DNA from: Bacillota bacterium
GTDB lineage: Bacteria > Bacillota > Sulfobacillia > Sulfobacillales > Sulfobacillaceae
Assembly (NCBI GenBank): GCA_023512105.1
Contig: JAIMAE010000005.1
Coordinates: 1 to 45,442 of the forward strand
Length of the DNA: 45,442 bases
Direction of reading: 5' to 3'
In this document: one piece after another, positions 24,533 through 32,955 of the stretch
Layout: the number at the start of each line of letters is the position of its first letter
How positions within the stretch are numbered: position 1 is the first letter of the stretch
Notes under the pieces: model-generated
Databases searched by the model: none
Told to the model about the DNA's origin: nothing
The model's input: the letters and a program-made list of their open reading frames with translations, nothing else
Program-made: the position numbers and the translations under genes

Positions 24533-24544
24533 GAGGCTGCTCGG

Positions 24545-25687
24545 GTGGCCTTGGCGACAAGTTACAAACGGCGCACCCCGGAACAAATCCTGGAAGACAT
24601 CCGGCGCATGAGCCGGGGCAAGCACCGCATCTACCTCGGGGCGGCCCCTGGGGTGGGAAAGACTTACACCATGCTCAAAGATGCCCACGAGGCCAAGCAG
24701 CAGGGCGTGGACGTGGTGATCGGGGTGATCGACGCCCACGACCGCGCGGAGACGGCGGCCTTGGTCCAAGGGCTGGAGCAGGTGCCGCTGTTGCCGGCCT
24801 CCTACAAGGGGGTGCCGGTGTTCGAATTGAACGTCGACGCGGTGATGACCCGGGGGCCCGACGTGGTGCTGATCGACGAGCTGGCGCACACCAACGCCGA
24901 CGGCTGTCGGCACCTCAAACGCTACCAGGACGTCGAAGAGTTGTTGGCGGCAGGCATCAACGTGTGGTCCACTCTCAACATTCAACACCTGGAGTCGTTG
25001 AACGATACGGTGCGACAAATCACCGGGGTCAAGGTGCGCGAAACCATTCCCGACTCGGTGCTGCGCGGGGCGGAGGAAGTCCGGTTGATCGACCTCACCC
25101 CGGAGGCGCTGATCGACCGGCTGAAACGGGGCAAGATCTACCAGGGGGCGACCATCGACCGCGCCCTGCAGAATTTCTTCCGCACCGGCAACTTGACCGC
25201 CCTGCGCGAACTGGCGCTGCGGGCGGTCGCGGATGACACCGACGAGCGGCTGGAGCGCTACATGCATTACCACGCCATCGAAGGCCCGTGGCCAACCCAC
25301 GACCGGATCATGGTCGCGATCAGCCCCTCGCCGAACGGCGCGCGCCTGATCCGGCGCGGCTACCGGACGGTGCGTCGGCTGAAGGCGGAATTTTACGTGG
25401 TGTTCGTCCGCGCTCCCGACCGAAGGCTTCGGCCGGAAGATGAGCGACGTGTGGCCATGCACTTCGATTTGGCCCGGCAACTGGGGGCCAATGTGGTAGA
25501 ATTGCGGGGGAGTCACATCGCGCGCACGCTGGTCCAGTTTGCCCGCGAACACCACGTCACCGAGATCGTGATGGGGGAGTCCCTGCGGACCCGGTGGCAG
25601 GAGATCTGGCGCGGATCGGTCATCAATGAGGTCTTGCGGCTAACCAGCAACATCGACATCTTGGTCGTGGGACGAGAACCGGAGTAG
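24545..25687 (+). CDS. Stand-alone KdpD sensor (N-terminal KdpD plus UspA-like domain), no kinase
   Basis: 380 residues. Residues 1-215 match the KdpD N-terminal domain, with Walker A GAAPGVGKT (Lys39) and VVLIDELAHTN. Residues about 250-375 form the universal-stress-like domain. The protein stops there: the four membrane helices, GAF and histidine kinase parts of full KdpD are missing. Ala258-I-S-P-S then 20 residues then Phe283 fits the cyclic-di-AMP motif AxSxSx20F described for KdpD. It may sense c-di-AMP or potassium stress and act on a separate partner. GTG 24545 follows AGGAGG that overlaps the miaB stop. Confidence 0.88.
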   Translation: MALATSYKRRTPEQILEDIRRMSRGKHRIYLGAAPGVGKTYTMLKDAHEAKQQGVDVVIGVIDAHDRAETAALVQGLEQVPLLPASYKGVPVFELNVDAVMTRGPDVVLIDELAHTNADGCRHLKRYQDVEELLAAGINVWSTLNIQHLESLNDTVRQITGVKVRETIPDSVLRGAEEVRLIDLTPEALIDRLKRGKIYQGATIDRALQNFFRTGNLTALRELALRAVADDTDERLERYMHYHAIEGPWPTHDRIMVAISPSPNGARLIRRGYRTVRRLKAEFYVVFVRAPDRRLRPEDERRVAMHFDLARQLGANVVELRGSHIARTLVQFAREHHVTEIVMGESLRTRWQEIWRGSVINEVLRLTSNIDILVVGREPE

Positions 25688-25694
25688 GTCGACA

Positions 25695-26018
25695 ATGAGT
25701 TTAACCTTGGCACACGTCCTCACCGTGGTCCTGACCACCGCCGCCGGGGCATTCATGGGCCGAGCGGTGCGTAACCGGTCCAAACGGCTTCGCTTTTTGA
25801 ACGAAGGAGCCCGGGCCGTGTTGTTTTTGGCCGGAGGCATCGCCGTGGTGTGGTACCTGGCCTCCACCCCGGCCACCGGTTCGCAGAAGGCGGCCTTGGC
25901 CGGGCTGTACATCGGGGCGGTCTACGGATTGGTGGCCTCTGACCCTCGACCACGGCAACGCCCCCAAGAGCCAGGCCAAGGGGAGAACCAGCCGCCTTCG
26001 GCGGGGTCCTCCCGCTGA
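25695..26018 (+). CDS. Small membrane protein of unknown function
   Basis: 107 residues, not recognised. Three hydrophobic segments are visible: LTLAHVLTVVLTTAAGAFMG, AVLFLAGGIAVVWYLA and AALAGLYIGAVYGLVA, separated by basic loops (RNRSKRLR). The C-terminus is a soluble Pro/Gln-rich tail. ATG 25695 lies 7 nt after the KdpD-like gene, so it is a candidate membrane partner for that soluble sensor. A small CCGCC/GGCGG hairpin lies over the last codons. Confidence 0.65.
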   Translation: MSLTLAHVLTVVLTTAAGAFMGRAVRNRSKRLRFLNEGARAVLFLAGGIAVVWYLASTPATGSQKAALAGLYIGAVYGLVASDPRPRQRPQEPGQGENQPPSAGSSR

Positions 26019-26032
26019 CCCCAATCGTAGCC

Positions 26033-27142
26033 TTACGCCTTGGGCCGAATCGGCGCCCCGGGATGGCGGCTGGACAACAAGGCTTGGGCGACCGCCGTCC
26101 ACCACTTGGCGTCCTCGTAGCCTACCCGCCAGAAGGCCACCCCACCGAGGTGGTAGCGCTCGGCCAGACGGATGCGGGCCACCGCCGCCCGGTCGTTGAC
26201 GAACCAGATCACGTGGGACACGCCGCGGGTGGTCCAGCGGTCATACGCTTCCTGGTAGGTCGGATCCCACTGGTAGGAGCCGTACAGGTGTTGGTGCATC
26301 GCCTTGAGCGGAATGGTCTTGGCCGCGGTGGAGCCGTCGGTCCACTCGTACCCGTAGTTGGCGATGCCGAGGTACAACTTCGAGGCCGGCACCCCGTCCG
26401 CTAACACCTTGCGGATCGAAGAGGCCACCCATTGGTAGGGACTGACCGGTCCTGGAGGCGTGCCATCCCCATGGTGGTCGTAGGCCATCAACACCACGGC
26501 TCCGGTATTGGCAGCCAAGGCTTTGTAGTCGTAGGCCCTCATCGAGCCGTTGTTGGAGGCCGGCGGCATCACCGAGGTGGTCAACAAGGTGCCAGGCGGC
26601 ATGGCGCGGTGCAAGGCGGCCATGAAGGCAATGAGGTCGCTGCGGTCGCCGGGTTTCAAGAGCTGAAAGTCGATGTTCACCCCGGCGTAGTGGTTGCGGC
26701 GAATCAAGGCCACGATGTTGTCGACGGCGGTGGTGCGCAGCGCTGCGGTGTGGAGGAAGGCGTCGGTGCCCCCGGCGTTGTTGATCAGGGGCATCAGGGC
26801 GATGTGCTGAGCCCGAGCCAAGGCCGCGATGTCACCCTGCGGTTTCGACAAGATCTGACCGTTGGCTTTTACCTCATACCAGAAGGGGGCGAGGTAGTTG
26901 ACCAGTCCGGGATGAGCTGCCATCAAGGCCAAGGGATTGGGAGGGACCGCCTCCTGGCTTTGGTCGTAGAAGGCGATCACCTTCATTTTGGGCCACGGGC
27001 GGGTGCGGACCGCGGGGACGAAGGCGCGAGGAGACGGGTTTTGGGGCGCGGGCGCGGGAGCCGGCTTGGCAGCCGTGCCGCACCCGGCGAAAAGGGTGGT
27101 GGCCAGCATGGCCACCCAAAGAGGCCAACGTTTGACGGTCAA
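26033..27142 (-). CDS. GH18-like (YaaH-type) lipoprotein, catalytic Glu replaced
   Basis: About 369 residues. Signal peptide with lipobox LFAGC (Cys21) and a Pro/Ala-rich linker, then a glycoside hydrolase 18 barrel resembling spore-wall YaaH/YdhD proteins (MKVIAFYDQ, LMPLINNAG, VVLMAYDHHGDG, YLGIANYGYEW, GGVAFWRVGYED). The catalytic DxxDxDxE segment reads AGVNIDFQ, so the acid is Gln160. It may bind rather than cut glycan. TTG 27142 is chosen because GAAGGAGGGG lies at 7-nt spacing upstream; the in-frame codon at 27172 lies before that site. It is divergent from rpsB. Confidence 0.85.
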   Translation of the reverse strand: MTVKRWPLWVAMLATTLFAGCGTAAKPAPAPAPQNPSPRAFVPAVRTRPWPKMKVIAFYDQSQEAVPPNPLALMAAHPGLVNYLAPFWYEVKANGQILSKPQGDIAALARAQHIALMPLINNAGGTDAFLHTAALRTTAVDNIVALIRRNHYAGVNIDFQLLKPGDRSDLIAFMAALHRAMPPGTLLTTSVMPPASNNGSMRAYDYKALAANTGAVVLMAYDHHGDGTPPGPVSPYQWVASSIRKVLADGVPASKLYLGIANYGYEWTDGSTAAKTIPLKAMHQHLYGSYQWDPTYQEAYDRWTTRGVSHVIWFVNDRAAVARIRLAERYHLGGVAFWRVGYEDAKWWTAVAQALLSSRHPGAPIRPKA

Positions 27143-27372
27143 CCGAATTCCCCTCCTTCGGCGAGACTTCAAAACCGCTGCGTGTGCAATCCCAGGGCGG
27201 TTGGGTAGGCGTCTCCCCCGGCCAGGTCAGCGATCCCAAGACGCCCAGGGATGCCGATTCGCCGCTATTTTTGGCGAGACGTGGCGGAGGTCATACTGGA
27301 AGTGGGAGGAAGGACAAACGGTTGCAGGACCAAGGTCGAGGAAGGGGTGCGGGCCCCTGCCGCCCGCCTTCC
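27143..27372. other. Divergent intergenic segment between the lipoprotein and rpsB
   Basis: About 230 bases with no convincing gene. It must hold the promoter of the minus-strand lipoprotein, but I see no clear sigma-A, sigma-E or sigma-G match. The rpsB promoter begins at 27373. Confidence 0.5.
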
Positions 27373-27402
27373 TTGAAGGGCAAACTGGCGGTGTGCTATA
27401 CT
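27373..27402 (+). promoter_or_regulatory. rpsB promoter with extended -10
   Basis: TTGAAG (27373-27378), an 18-nt spacer and TATACT (27397-27402) with TG one base upstream of the -10 (27394-27395). Transcription should begin near 27409, giving a leader of about 107 nt. Confidence 0.75.
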
Positions 27403-27408
27403 GTCAAG

Positions 27409-27516
27409 GGTTTTTCCCCCTTTGGAAAATGACGCACGCAGCGGAAAGTCCTGGTTCGGTCGTCTGAAAGGCGACGTGGATCGCGCGCTGCGGAGGTAAA
27501 AACCAGGAGGTGTCGT
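27409..27516 (+). promoter_or_regulatory. rpsB leader, possible autoregulatory pseudoknot
   Basis: CGCAGCG (27437-27443) is complementary to CGCTGCG (27486-27492). TCCTGGTT (27449-27456) is complementary to AACCAGGA (27501-27508), which covers part of the AGGAGG Shine-Dalgarno (27505-27510). The order of the four arms makes an H-type pseudoknot if both helices form. A hairpin GTCGTC/GGCGAC with a TGAAA loop lies inside. This is what an S2-responsive leader might look like; it is inferred from base pairing only. Confidence 0.5.
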
Positions 27517-28239
27517 ATGTCTGTCATTTCGATGAAGCAGCTGCTCGAGGCCGGGGTGCACTTCGGCCACCAAACCCGCCGCTGGAACCCCAAGATGAAG
27601 CCCTACATCTTTACCGAGCGCAACGGCATTTACATCATCGACCTGCAAAAGACCGTCCGCAAGGTAGACGAAGCTTACCAATTTATGCGCCGGGTGGGCA
27701 TGGAGGGCGGCAAGGTGCTGTTCATCGGCACCAAGAAGCAGGCTCAAGAGGCCGTGGCCGAGGAGGCCCGCCGATCCGGGGATTTTTACGTCAACCAGCG
27801 TTGGCTGGGGGGCATGTTGACCAATTTTGAGACGATTAAGCGGCGGGTTCGCCGTTTGGCCGAGTTGAAGGAGCAGGAGGCCTCCGGGCAGTGGGAGCGG
27901 TTGCCTAAAAAAGAGGTCAGTCGGTTGAGCCGCGAAAAGGCCAAGCTGGAGAAGTATCTCGGCGGCATCGAAGGGATGCGGACGTTGCCGGCGGCGGTCT
28001 TCGTGGTCGACCCGCGCAAGGAGCACATCGCCGTCACCGAAGCCCGGCGGATGCAGATCCCGATCGTGGCCATCGTCGACACCAACTGCGACCCGGACGA
28101 AATCGACTATGTGATCCCGGGCAACGACGACGCCATTCGCGCCGTCCGCCTGCTGACGGCGAAAATGGCGGACGCCTTGTTGGAGGGGCGCCAAGGCGAG
28201 ACCGTGCCGAGCGAGGAGCCGGTGGCGGAAGCGCAATAA
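27517..28239 (+). CDS. rpsB: 30S ribosomal protein S2
   Basis: 240 residues, normal length. [44 protein letters not shown] and the D-P-R-K-E ([14 protein letters not shown]) segments are family hallmarks. It is the first gene of the rpsB-tsf-pyrH-frr set. ATG 27517 with AGGAGG at 6-nt spacing. Confidence 0.98.
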   Translation: MSVISMKQLLEAGVHFGHQTRRWNPKMKPYIFTERNGIYIIDLQKTVRKVDEAYQFMRRVGMEGGKVLFIGTKKQAQEAVAEEARRSGDFYVNQRWLGGMLTNFETIKRRVRRLAELKEQEASGQWERLPKKEVSRLSREKAKLEKYLGGIEGMRTLPAAVFVVDPRKEHIAVTEARRMQIPIVAIVDTNCDPDEIDYVIPGNDDAIRAVRLLTAKMADALLEGRQGETVPSEEPVAEAQ

Positions 28240-28251
28240 CCTGGGGGCTGC

Positions 28252-28279
28252 ACCGGCGGGGCGCCAGTCCCCCGCCGGT
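28252..28279 (+). terminator. GC-rich hairpin between rpsB and tsf
   Basis: Nine-bp stem ACCGGCGGG / CCCGCCGGT with a 10-nt loop, 12 nt after the rpsB stop. There is no T-run, so it may act as a processing or mRNA stability element rather than a terminator. Confidence 0.5.
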
Positions 28280-28324
28280 CATGTTTGCCTGCGAGTCGAG
28301 CGGCGACAAGAGGAGGTTTAGCGG

Positions 28325-28942
28325 TTGATTAGTGCACAAGACGTCAAGCGTTTACGCGAGCGTACGGGCGCGGGGATGATGGAGTGTAAGAAGGCGTTGA
28401 CAGACGCCGGAGGTGATTTCGAGCGAGCGGTCGACCTCCTGCGCGAACGCGGCCTGGCTCAGGCGGCCAAGAAGTCAGGGCGGGCGGCCAACGAGGGGTT
28501 GATCGAAAGCTACATCCACCTGCAGGGGCGGATCGGGGTGTTGGTGGAGATCAACTGCGAGACCGATTTTGTCGCCAACACGCCGGATTTCCGCAACCTG
28601 GCTCACGACGTGGCTATGCACATCGCCGCGGCGCGCCCGCGCTACATTCGGCGCGAAGACGTTCCGGCGGCTGAAGTGGAACACGAACGGGAGATCTTGC
28701 GCCGGCAGGCGCTGGCGGAGGGCAAGCCGGAGGCGATTGTGGCCAAGATGGTCGAAGGGCGCATGAACAAGTTCTATCAGGAAGTCTGCCTGTTGGAGCA
28801 GCCGTTCGTCAAGAATCCCGATGTCACCGTGGATCAGGTGATCAAGGAACATATCGCACGACTCGGGGAACAAATCGCAGTGAGGCGGTTTACCCGTTAC
28901 GAGCGCGGGGAAGAGCTGGAACCCGCCGGGGTGGGGGAGTAG
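28325..28942 (+). CDS. tsf: Elongation factor Ts, short form
   Basis: Guanine-nucleotide exchange factor of EF-Tu. 205 residues, like the short Thermus-type protein and shorter than the 280-290 residues of E. coli or Bacillus. The N-terminal UBA-like region is [19 protein letters not shown], and [14 protein letters not shown] is the core EF-Tu contact. TTG 28325 follows AAGAGGAGG. A terminator lies just after the stop. Confidence 0.97.
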   Translation: MISAQDVKRLRERTGAGMMECKKALTDAGGDFERAVDLLRERGLAQAAKKSGRAANEGLIESYIHLQGRIGVLVEINCETDFVANTPDFRNLAHDVAMHIAAARPRYIRREDVPAAEVEHEREILRRQALAEGKPEAIVAKMVEGRMNKFYQEVCLLEQPFVKNPDVTVDQVIKEHIARLGEQIAVRRFTRYERGEELEPAGVGE

Positions 28943-28967
28943 GGCACCGCAAGTGCCCTTAATTTTT
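28941..28967 (+). terminator. Terminator between tsf and pyrH
   Basis: Stem AGGGCAC / GTGCCCT (28941-28947, 28953-28959) with loop CGCAA, followed by TAATTTTT. It starts inside the tsf stop codon and separates rpsB-tsf from pyrH, at least partly. Confidence 0.85.
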
Positions 28968-28998
28968 GAGGGGTGGCCATGCCAAGGGGGACGGGAGG

Positions 28999-29730
28999 AT
29001 GCAACTGAAACCCAAGTATCGTCGGGTCGTGCTAAAATTGTCCGGAGAAGCGCTGGCTGGAGAGGCCGGGTACGGCATCGACCCGGTGGTGGTGGACAGT
29101 ATTGCCCGACAGATTCAAGACGTGCTTCGACTTGGGGTCCAGATTGCGGTGGTGGTGGGAGGGGGCAACATCTGGCGCGGCTTGGCCGGGTCGTCGCAGG
29201 GGATGGATCGGGCGACCGCCGACTACATGGGGATGTTGGCCACCGTGATCAACGCGCTGGCGCTGATGGACGCGCTGGAGAAGCACGGGGTGGAAGTGCG
29301 GGTGCAAACGGCAATCGAGATGCGGGAGGTCGCGGAGCCCTACATCCGCCGCAAGGCGATCGCCCACCTGGAGAAGGGCTACGTGGTAATCTTCGGGGCT
29401 GGGACGGGGAACCCGTTCTTCTCCACGGATACCACCGCGGCCCTGCGCGCCGCCGAGATCGAGGCCGACGTGATGCTCAAAGCCACCAAGGAGGCCGGCG
29501 TCTACGATGCCGACCCGCGGCAAAATCCCGAAGCGCGCAAGTACGACGCCATTGGTTATTTGGATGTGCTCAAGGCCAATCTCAAGGTGATGGACGCCAC
29601 GGCTACCTCTCTGTGCATGGACAACCACATTCCCATTATCGTCTTTGACATGAACGTCTACGGCAATATTCGCAAGGTCATCTTGGGCGAGTCGATTGGC
29701 ACCCTGGTAGGGGGGGAGCGCAGTGTATAA
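28999..29730 (+). CDS. pyrH: UMP kinase
   Basis: Amino-acid-kinase-fold enzyme that phosphorylates UMP, 243 residues. [14 protein letters not shown] is the phosphate loop; [24 protein letters not shown] and [19 protein letters not shown] are signatures. ATG 28999 gives the usual length; GGGGGA lies about 8 nt upstream. Its end overlaps frr by 8 nt. Promoter between the tsf terminator and the start is not obvious, so read-through may supply it. Confidence 0.97.
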   Translation: MQLKPKYRRVVLKLSGEALAGEAGYGIDPVVVDSIARQIQDVLRLGVQIAVVVGGGNIWRGLAGSSQGMDRATADYMGMLATVINALALMDALEKHGVEVRVQTAIEMREVAEPYIRRKAIAHLEKGYVVIFGAGTGNPFFSTDTTAALRAAEIEADVMLKATKEAGVYDADPRQNPEARKYDAIGYLDVLKANLKVMDATATSLCMDNHIPIIVFDMNVYGNIRKVILGESIGTLVGGERSV

Positions 29731-30280
29731 GGCCATTTTAGACAGCGCCGAGGCCAAGATGAAGAAGACGGTCGAAATCTTTGGCCGCGAGCTGGCCGGG
29801 ATGCGGGCGGGGCGGGCGCACCCCGCGCTGTTGGAGAAGGTTCAGGTGGAATACTACGGCACTCCGACTCCGTTGCAACATCTGGCCACCATCACCGCGC
29901 CGGAGCCGCGCAGCTTGGTCGTACAACCCTTTGACCGGGGAGCGGTGGGGACGATTGAAAAGGCGCTGTTAAAGGCCGATTTGGGGGTCTCGGTGCGCGT
30001 CGACGGGGCGGTGCTGCGGGTCACGGTTCCTCCCTTAACCGAGGAGCGCCGCAAGGACTTGGTGCGACAGCTCAAACGGCGGGCGGAGGAGGAGAAAGTG
30101 GCAGTCCGCAACATCCGCCGGGAGGCCCTGGAGGAGCTCAGGGCGGCCGAGAAAGAGCACCAAATCAGCGAGGACGAATTGCGCCGGGCGGAATCGGAGA
30201 TGCAAAAATTGACGGACCGCTACACCAAGGAGATCGACCAACTGGCGGAGGCGCGCGAGCAGGATATCCTCACGCCGTGA
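29723..30280 (+). CDS. frr: Ribosome recycling factor
   Basis: 185 residues, exactly the usual size. [41 protein letters not shown] and the long C-terminal coiled helices are typical. It releases ribosomes after termination with EF-G. GTG 29723 overlaps the pyrH end, with GGGGGGAG as ribosome site; its TGA overlaps the uppS GTG in GTGA. Confidence 0.98.
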   Translation: MYKAILDSAEAKMKKTVEIFGRELAGMRAGRAHPALLEKVQVEYYGTPTPLQHLATITAPEPRSLVVQPFDRGAVGTIEKALLKADLGVSVRVDGAVLRVTVPPLTEERRKDLVRQLKRRAEEEKVAVRNIRREALEELRAAEKEHQISEDELRRAESEMQKLTDRYTKEIDQLAEAREQDILTP

Positions 30281-31068
30281 TCAGGCGGCTAGGTCGAGGG
30301 AAGGGGAGAGGGCCCACGGAGGAACCACAACAAGCACCGGGCTTATCCGGGGCAGGGATCGCGACCGAACCTTCGCGGCTGCCCCGCCACGTGGCCATCA
30401 TCATGGACGGCAACGGCCGCTGGGCGCGGCAGCGCGGGATGCCGCGGGTGATGGGTCACCGCCAGGGCGTGTTGGCCTTGAAACCGATCGTGCGCGAGTG
30501 CGCCCGCCTCGGGATCGAGGTGTTGACCGTCTATGCCTTTTCTACCGAAAACTGGACGCGGCCTCGGCCCGAGGTGGAGGCCTTGATGAACCTGTTGTGC
30601 GAGTTCCTGGCTCGCGAGACGGCCGAGCTGAAGGCCGAGGGGGTGTCGATTCGGGTCATCGGCGACGTCTCCGGATTGCCGCCGGCCGCCCAGCGGGCGC
30701 TGGAGGAGGCAATTGCCGCCACCGCTAGCGCGAGCCGGATGATCCTCAACTTGGCCCTCAATTACGGCGCTCGCAACGAACTGGTTCGCGCCGTCAATCG
30801 TTGGTTGAAGGCTCAGCCGCCCGGGTCCAGGCCGGTGTTGACCGAGGCCGAGTTGGCGCGCTACCTTGACACGGCAGGGCTGCCCGACCCCGATCTATTG
30901 ATCCGCTCAAGCGGCGAGGAGCGCCTGTCCAACTTTTTGTTGTGGCAGGTGGCCTATACCGAGATCTACGTCACCAAAACCTTGTGGCCGGATTTTAATC
31001 CAGAGGAGTTACACCGGGCGATCGCCGAATACCAACGCAGACAGCGCCGGTTTGGAGGGATTGGCTAA
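30277..31068 (+). CDS. uppS: Isoprenyl (undecaprenyl) diphosphate synthase
   Basis: cis-Prenyltransferase that makes the C55 carrier for cell-wall synthesis. 263 residues. HVAIIMDGNGRWA holds the catalytic Asp; VYAFSTENW, RVIGDVSGLP and LLIRSSGEERLSNFLLWQ are the other conserved regions. An N-terminal extension of about 38 residues rich in Gly/Pro/Glu precedes the domain. GTG 30277 is in a GTGA overlap with frr; a later start would shorten the extension. Confidence 0.95.
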   Translation: MIRRLGRGKGRGPTEEPQQAPGLSGAGIATEPSRLPRHVAIIMDGNGRWARQRGMPRVMGHRQGVLALKPIVRECARLGIEVLTVYAFSTENWTRPRPEVEALMNLLCEFLARETAELKAEGVSIRVIGDVSGLPPAAQRALEEAIAATASASRMILNLALNYGARNELVRAVNRWLKAQPPGSRPVLTEAELARYLDTAGLPDPDLLIRSSGEERLSNFLLWQVAYTEIYVTKTLWPDFNPEELHRAIAEYQRRQRRFGGIG

Positions 31069-31081
31069 AGGGGCGAAGGGG

Positions 31082-31864
31082 TTGCTAAGGCCACGGATGT
31101 TGACGGCCGGTTTGGGCATTCCCATCTTGCTGGGGTTGATCTATGTAGGCGGATGGGTACTGGCGGCGGGAACGGCGGCGATGGCGGCCATAGGCGTGTT
31201 CGAACTCCATCGGATGTTTCAAAACCGCGGCCTGAGCTTCTTTCCCCGCTTGGCGGTGGTGTGGACGTGGGCCCTTTTGGCCGCCCCGTTGGCGGGTATT
31301 TCCTCCGACCTGGTACTCGGCGCGGGATGGGGTGTCGCGGCCATCTGGACCCTGACCTTCGCGGAGGGGTCGGGATTTCAAGGGGCTCTGACCACCAGCT
31401 GGGGGGCGATGTACCTGGGGTGGCTGTTCTCGTTTATGAACGCCATTCGGGGACTGCCGCACGGCCGCGCGCTTTTGTTCGGAGTATTCTTGGTAGTCTG
31501 GAGCACCGACACCCTGGCCTTCTTTGGGGGGCGGGCGTGGGGGCGGGCTCGGCTGTTGCCGCGGGTCAGCCCCGGGAAGACCTGGGTCGGGGCCATCATC
31601 GGAACCGCCGCGGGGACGCTGGCCGGGGTAGTGGCGGTGGCCGCAGTCGGCCGGCCCTGGCCCGAGGGATTGCTGATCGGTTTGGGGATTTCGGTGGTGG
31701 GCCAGCTGGGCGACCTGGTGGAATCCAACCTCAAGCGCTGGTGCGGAGTGAAAGATTCCGGTAACCTCTTGCCGGGACACGGAGGCATCTTGGACCGATT
31801 TGACTCCGCCCTATTCGCCCTTCCGTTGGCCTATTATTTATTAAGGGGGCTTGGCATAGGGTAG
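31082..31864 (+). CDS. cdsA: Phosphatidate cytidylyltransferase
   Basis: Integral membrane enzyme making CDP-diacylglycerol, about 260 residues with 6-8 hydrophobic helices. The signature VGQLGDLVESNLKRWCGVKDSGNLLPGHGGILDRFDS is complete: the S-x-x-KR-x4-KD-x5-PGHGG-x2-DR-x-D pattern. TTG 31082 has AAAGGGG at 8-nt spacing and begins LRPRMLTAG, the usual N-terminus; TTG 31052 and ATG 31097 are alternatives. Confidence 0.94.
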   Translation: MLRPRMLTAGLGIPILLGLIYVGGWVLAAGTAAMAAIGVFELHRMFQNRGLSFFPRLAVVWTWALLAAPLAGISSDLVLGAGWGVAAIWTLTFAEGSGFQGALTTSWGAMYLGWLFSFMNAIRGLPHGRALLFGVFLVVWSTDTLAFFGGRAWGRARLLPRVSPGKTWVGAIIGTAAGTLAGVVAVAAVGRPWPEGLLIGLGISVVGQLGDLVESNLKRWCGVKDSGNLLPGHGGILDRFDSALFALPLAYYLLRGLGIG

Positions 31865-31880
31865 GGGCGAGGGGTGAGCC

Positions 31881-32927
31881 ATGGACGCGCAAGGGCGAGG
31901 CGATTGGGGGCAGCGAGCCTGGAGTTGGATGGTGCTCGTCGCCTTGACCTATGTCTTTTGGCGGTGGATCGCCGGGTTCATCTTGCCGTTCTTGTTCGCG
32001 GCGGTGGCCAGCGCCTTGGTGGCGCCTTGGGCGAACCGGCTGGAGCGCTGGGGATTGCCCGCGGCCTGGGCCGGGGTGTTGGCCCTGGGCGCTGGGCTGA
32101 CCGCCACCGCTCTGGGCTTCGCGGCGGTGTTTGCGGTGTTGATTCGGGAGCTAGGGCACCTGGCCGCGGTGTTGCAACAGGCCTTTGCCAGCGAACCGAA
32201 TGCGGTCGCCCATTGGTCGCGGCTGTGGGCGGCGTGGCAAGGGTCGGTGGTGGGGGAGCGCGGGGATCTGCTGCGAAATCTTTTAAGCGGGCTGTATACC
32301 TTGACCGAAGCAACCTTGCGACAGATGTTTGCCTGGGCCAAGGTGCTGCCGGATAGCTTTCTGACCGCCGTGGTAGCGGTGATCGCCGCCTTTTTTTTGT
32401 TGCGAGAGCGCCATCAAGTGGCGGGGTTCCTGAGCCGGATGTTGCCACCTGGGGTGGCGCGGCGCCTGTTCGGGTTGCGTCGCGAGTTGGTCAGCGGCAC
32501 CGTCGGGTTTCTCAAGGCCCAGCTCGGGTTGGTGGCCACCACCGCGCTGGCGACCAGCCTGGGTTTACTGGCCATCGGCTCACCCTGGGCGGTCTTAGGG
32601 GGGCTGGCCGCCGGGTTGCTGGATTTGATTCCCTTCTTAGGTCCTACGGCGATCCTGGTGCCGTGGGCGGCGGGACTCCTCGTCTTCGGCCACCCGTTTC
32701 GGGCGCTGGAGCTGGTCGCAGTCCTGTTAGGGGTGGCGCTGGTGCGACAGCTGCTAGAGCCGCGCTGGGTCGGCAACAGCACCGGCCTTCACCCCCTCTT
32801 GGCGCTGTTCTCGATGTATGTAGGGATTCGCTTATTCGGCGCCGCCGGGTTCATCGTCGGGCCGGTATCTGCGGTGTTGTTAAAGGCGGCGGCGCCGCTG
32901 ATCGGTCCGCCAACAGAGGTGGCTTGA
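31881..32927 (+). CDS. AI-2E/PerM family transporter (YtvI-like)
   Basis: 348 residues with about 8 membrane helices, PF01594 family. The C-terminal segment LLEPRWVGNSTGLHPLLALF followed by GFIVGPV is characteristic, and resembles the sporulation membrane protein YtvI of Bacillus. Its role (export of small molecules or ions) is not settled for most members. It sits between cdsA and dxr, a place where Bacillus has no extra gene. ATG 31881 with GAGGGG upstream. Confidence 0.85.
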   Translation: MDAQGRGDWGQRAWSWMVLVALTYVFWRWIAGFILPFLFAAVASALVAPWANRLERWGLPAAWAGVLALGAGLTATALGFAAVFAVLIRELGHLAAVLQQAFASEPNAVAHWSRLWAAWQGSVVGERGDLLRNLLSGLYTLTEATLRQMFAWAKVLPDSFLTAVVAVIAAFFLLRERHQVAGFLSRMLPPGVARRLFGLRRELVSGTVGFLKAQLGLVATTALATSLGLLAIGSPWAVLGGLAAGLLDLIPFLGPTAILVPWAAGLLVFGHPFRALELVAVLLGVALVRQLLEPRWVGNSTGLHPLLALFSMYVGIRLFGAAGFIVGPVSAVLLKAAAPLIGPPTEVA

Positions 32928-32955
32928 GCCGCGGCGGGTAGGGGAGGGAGACGAT

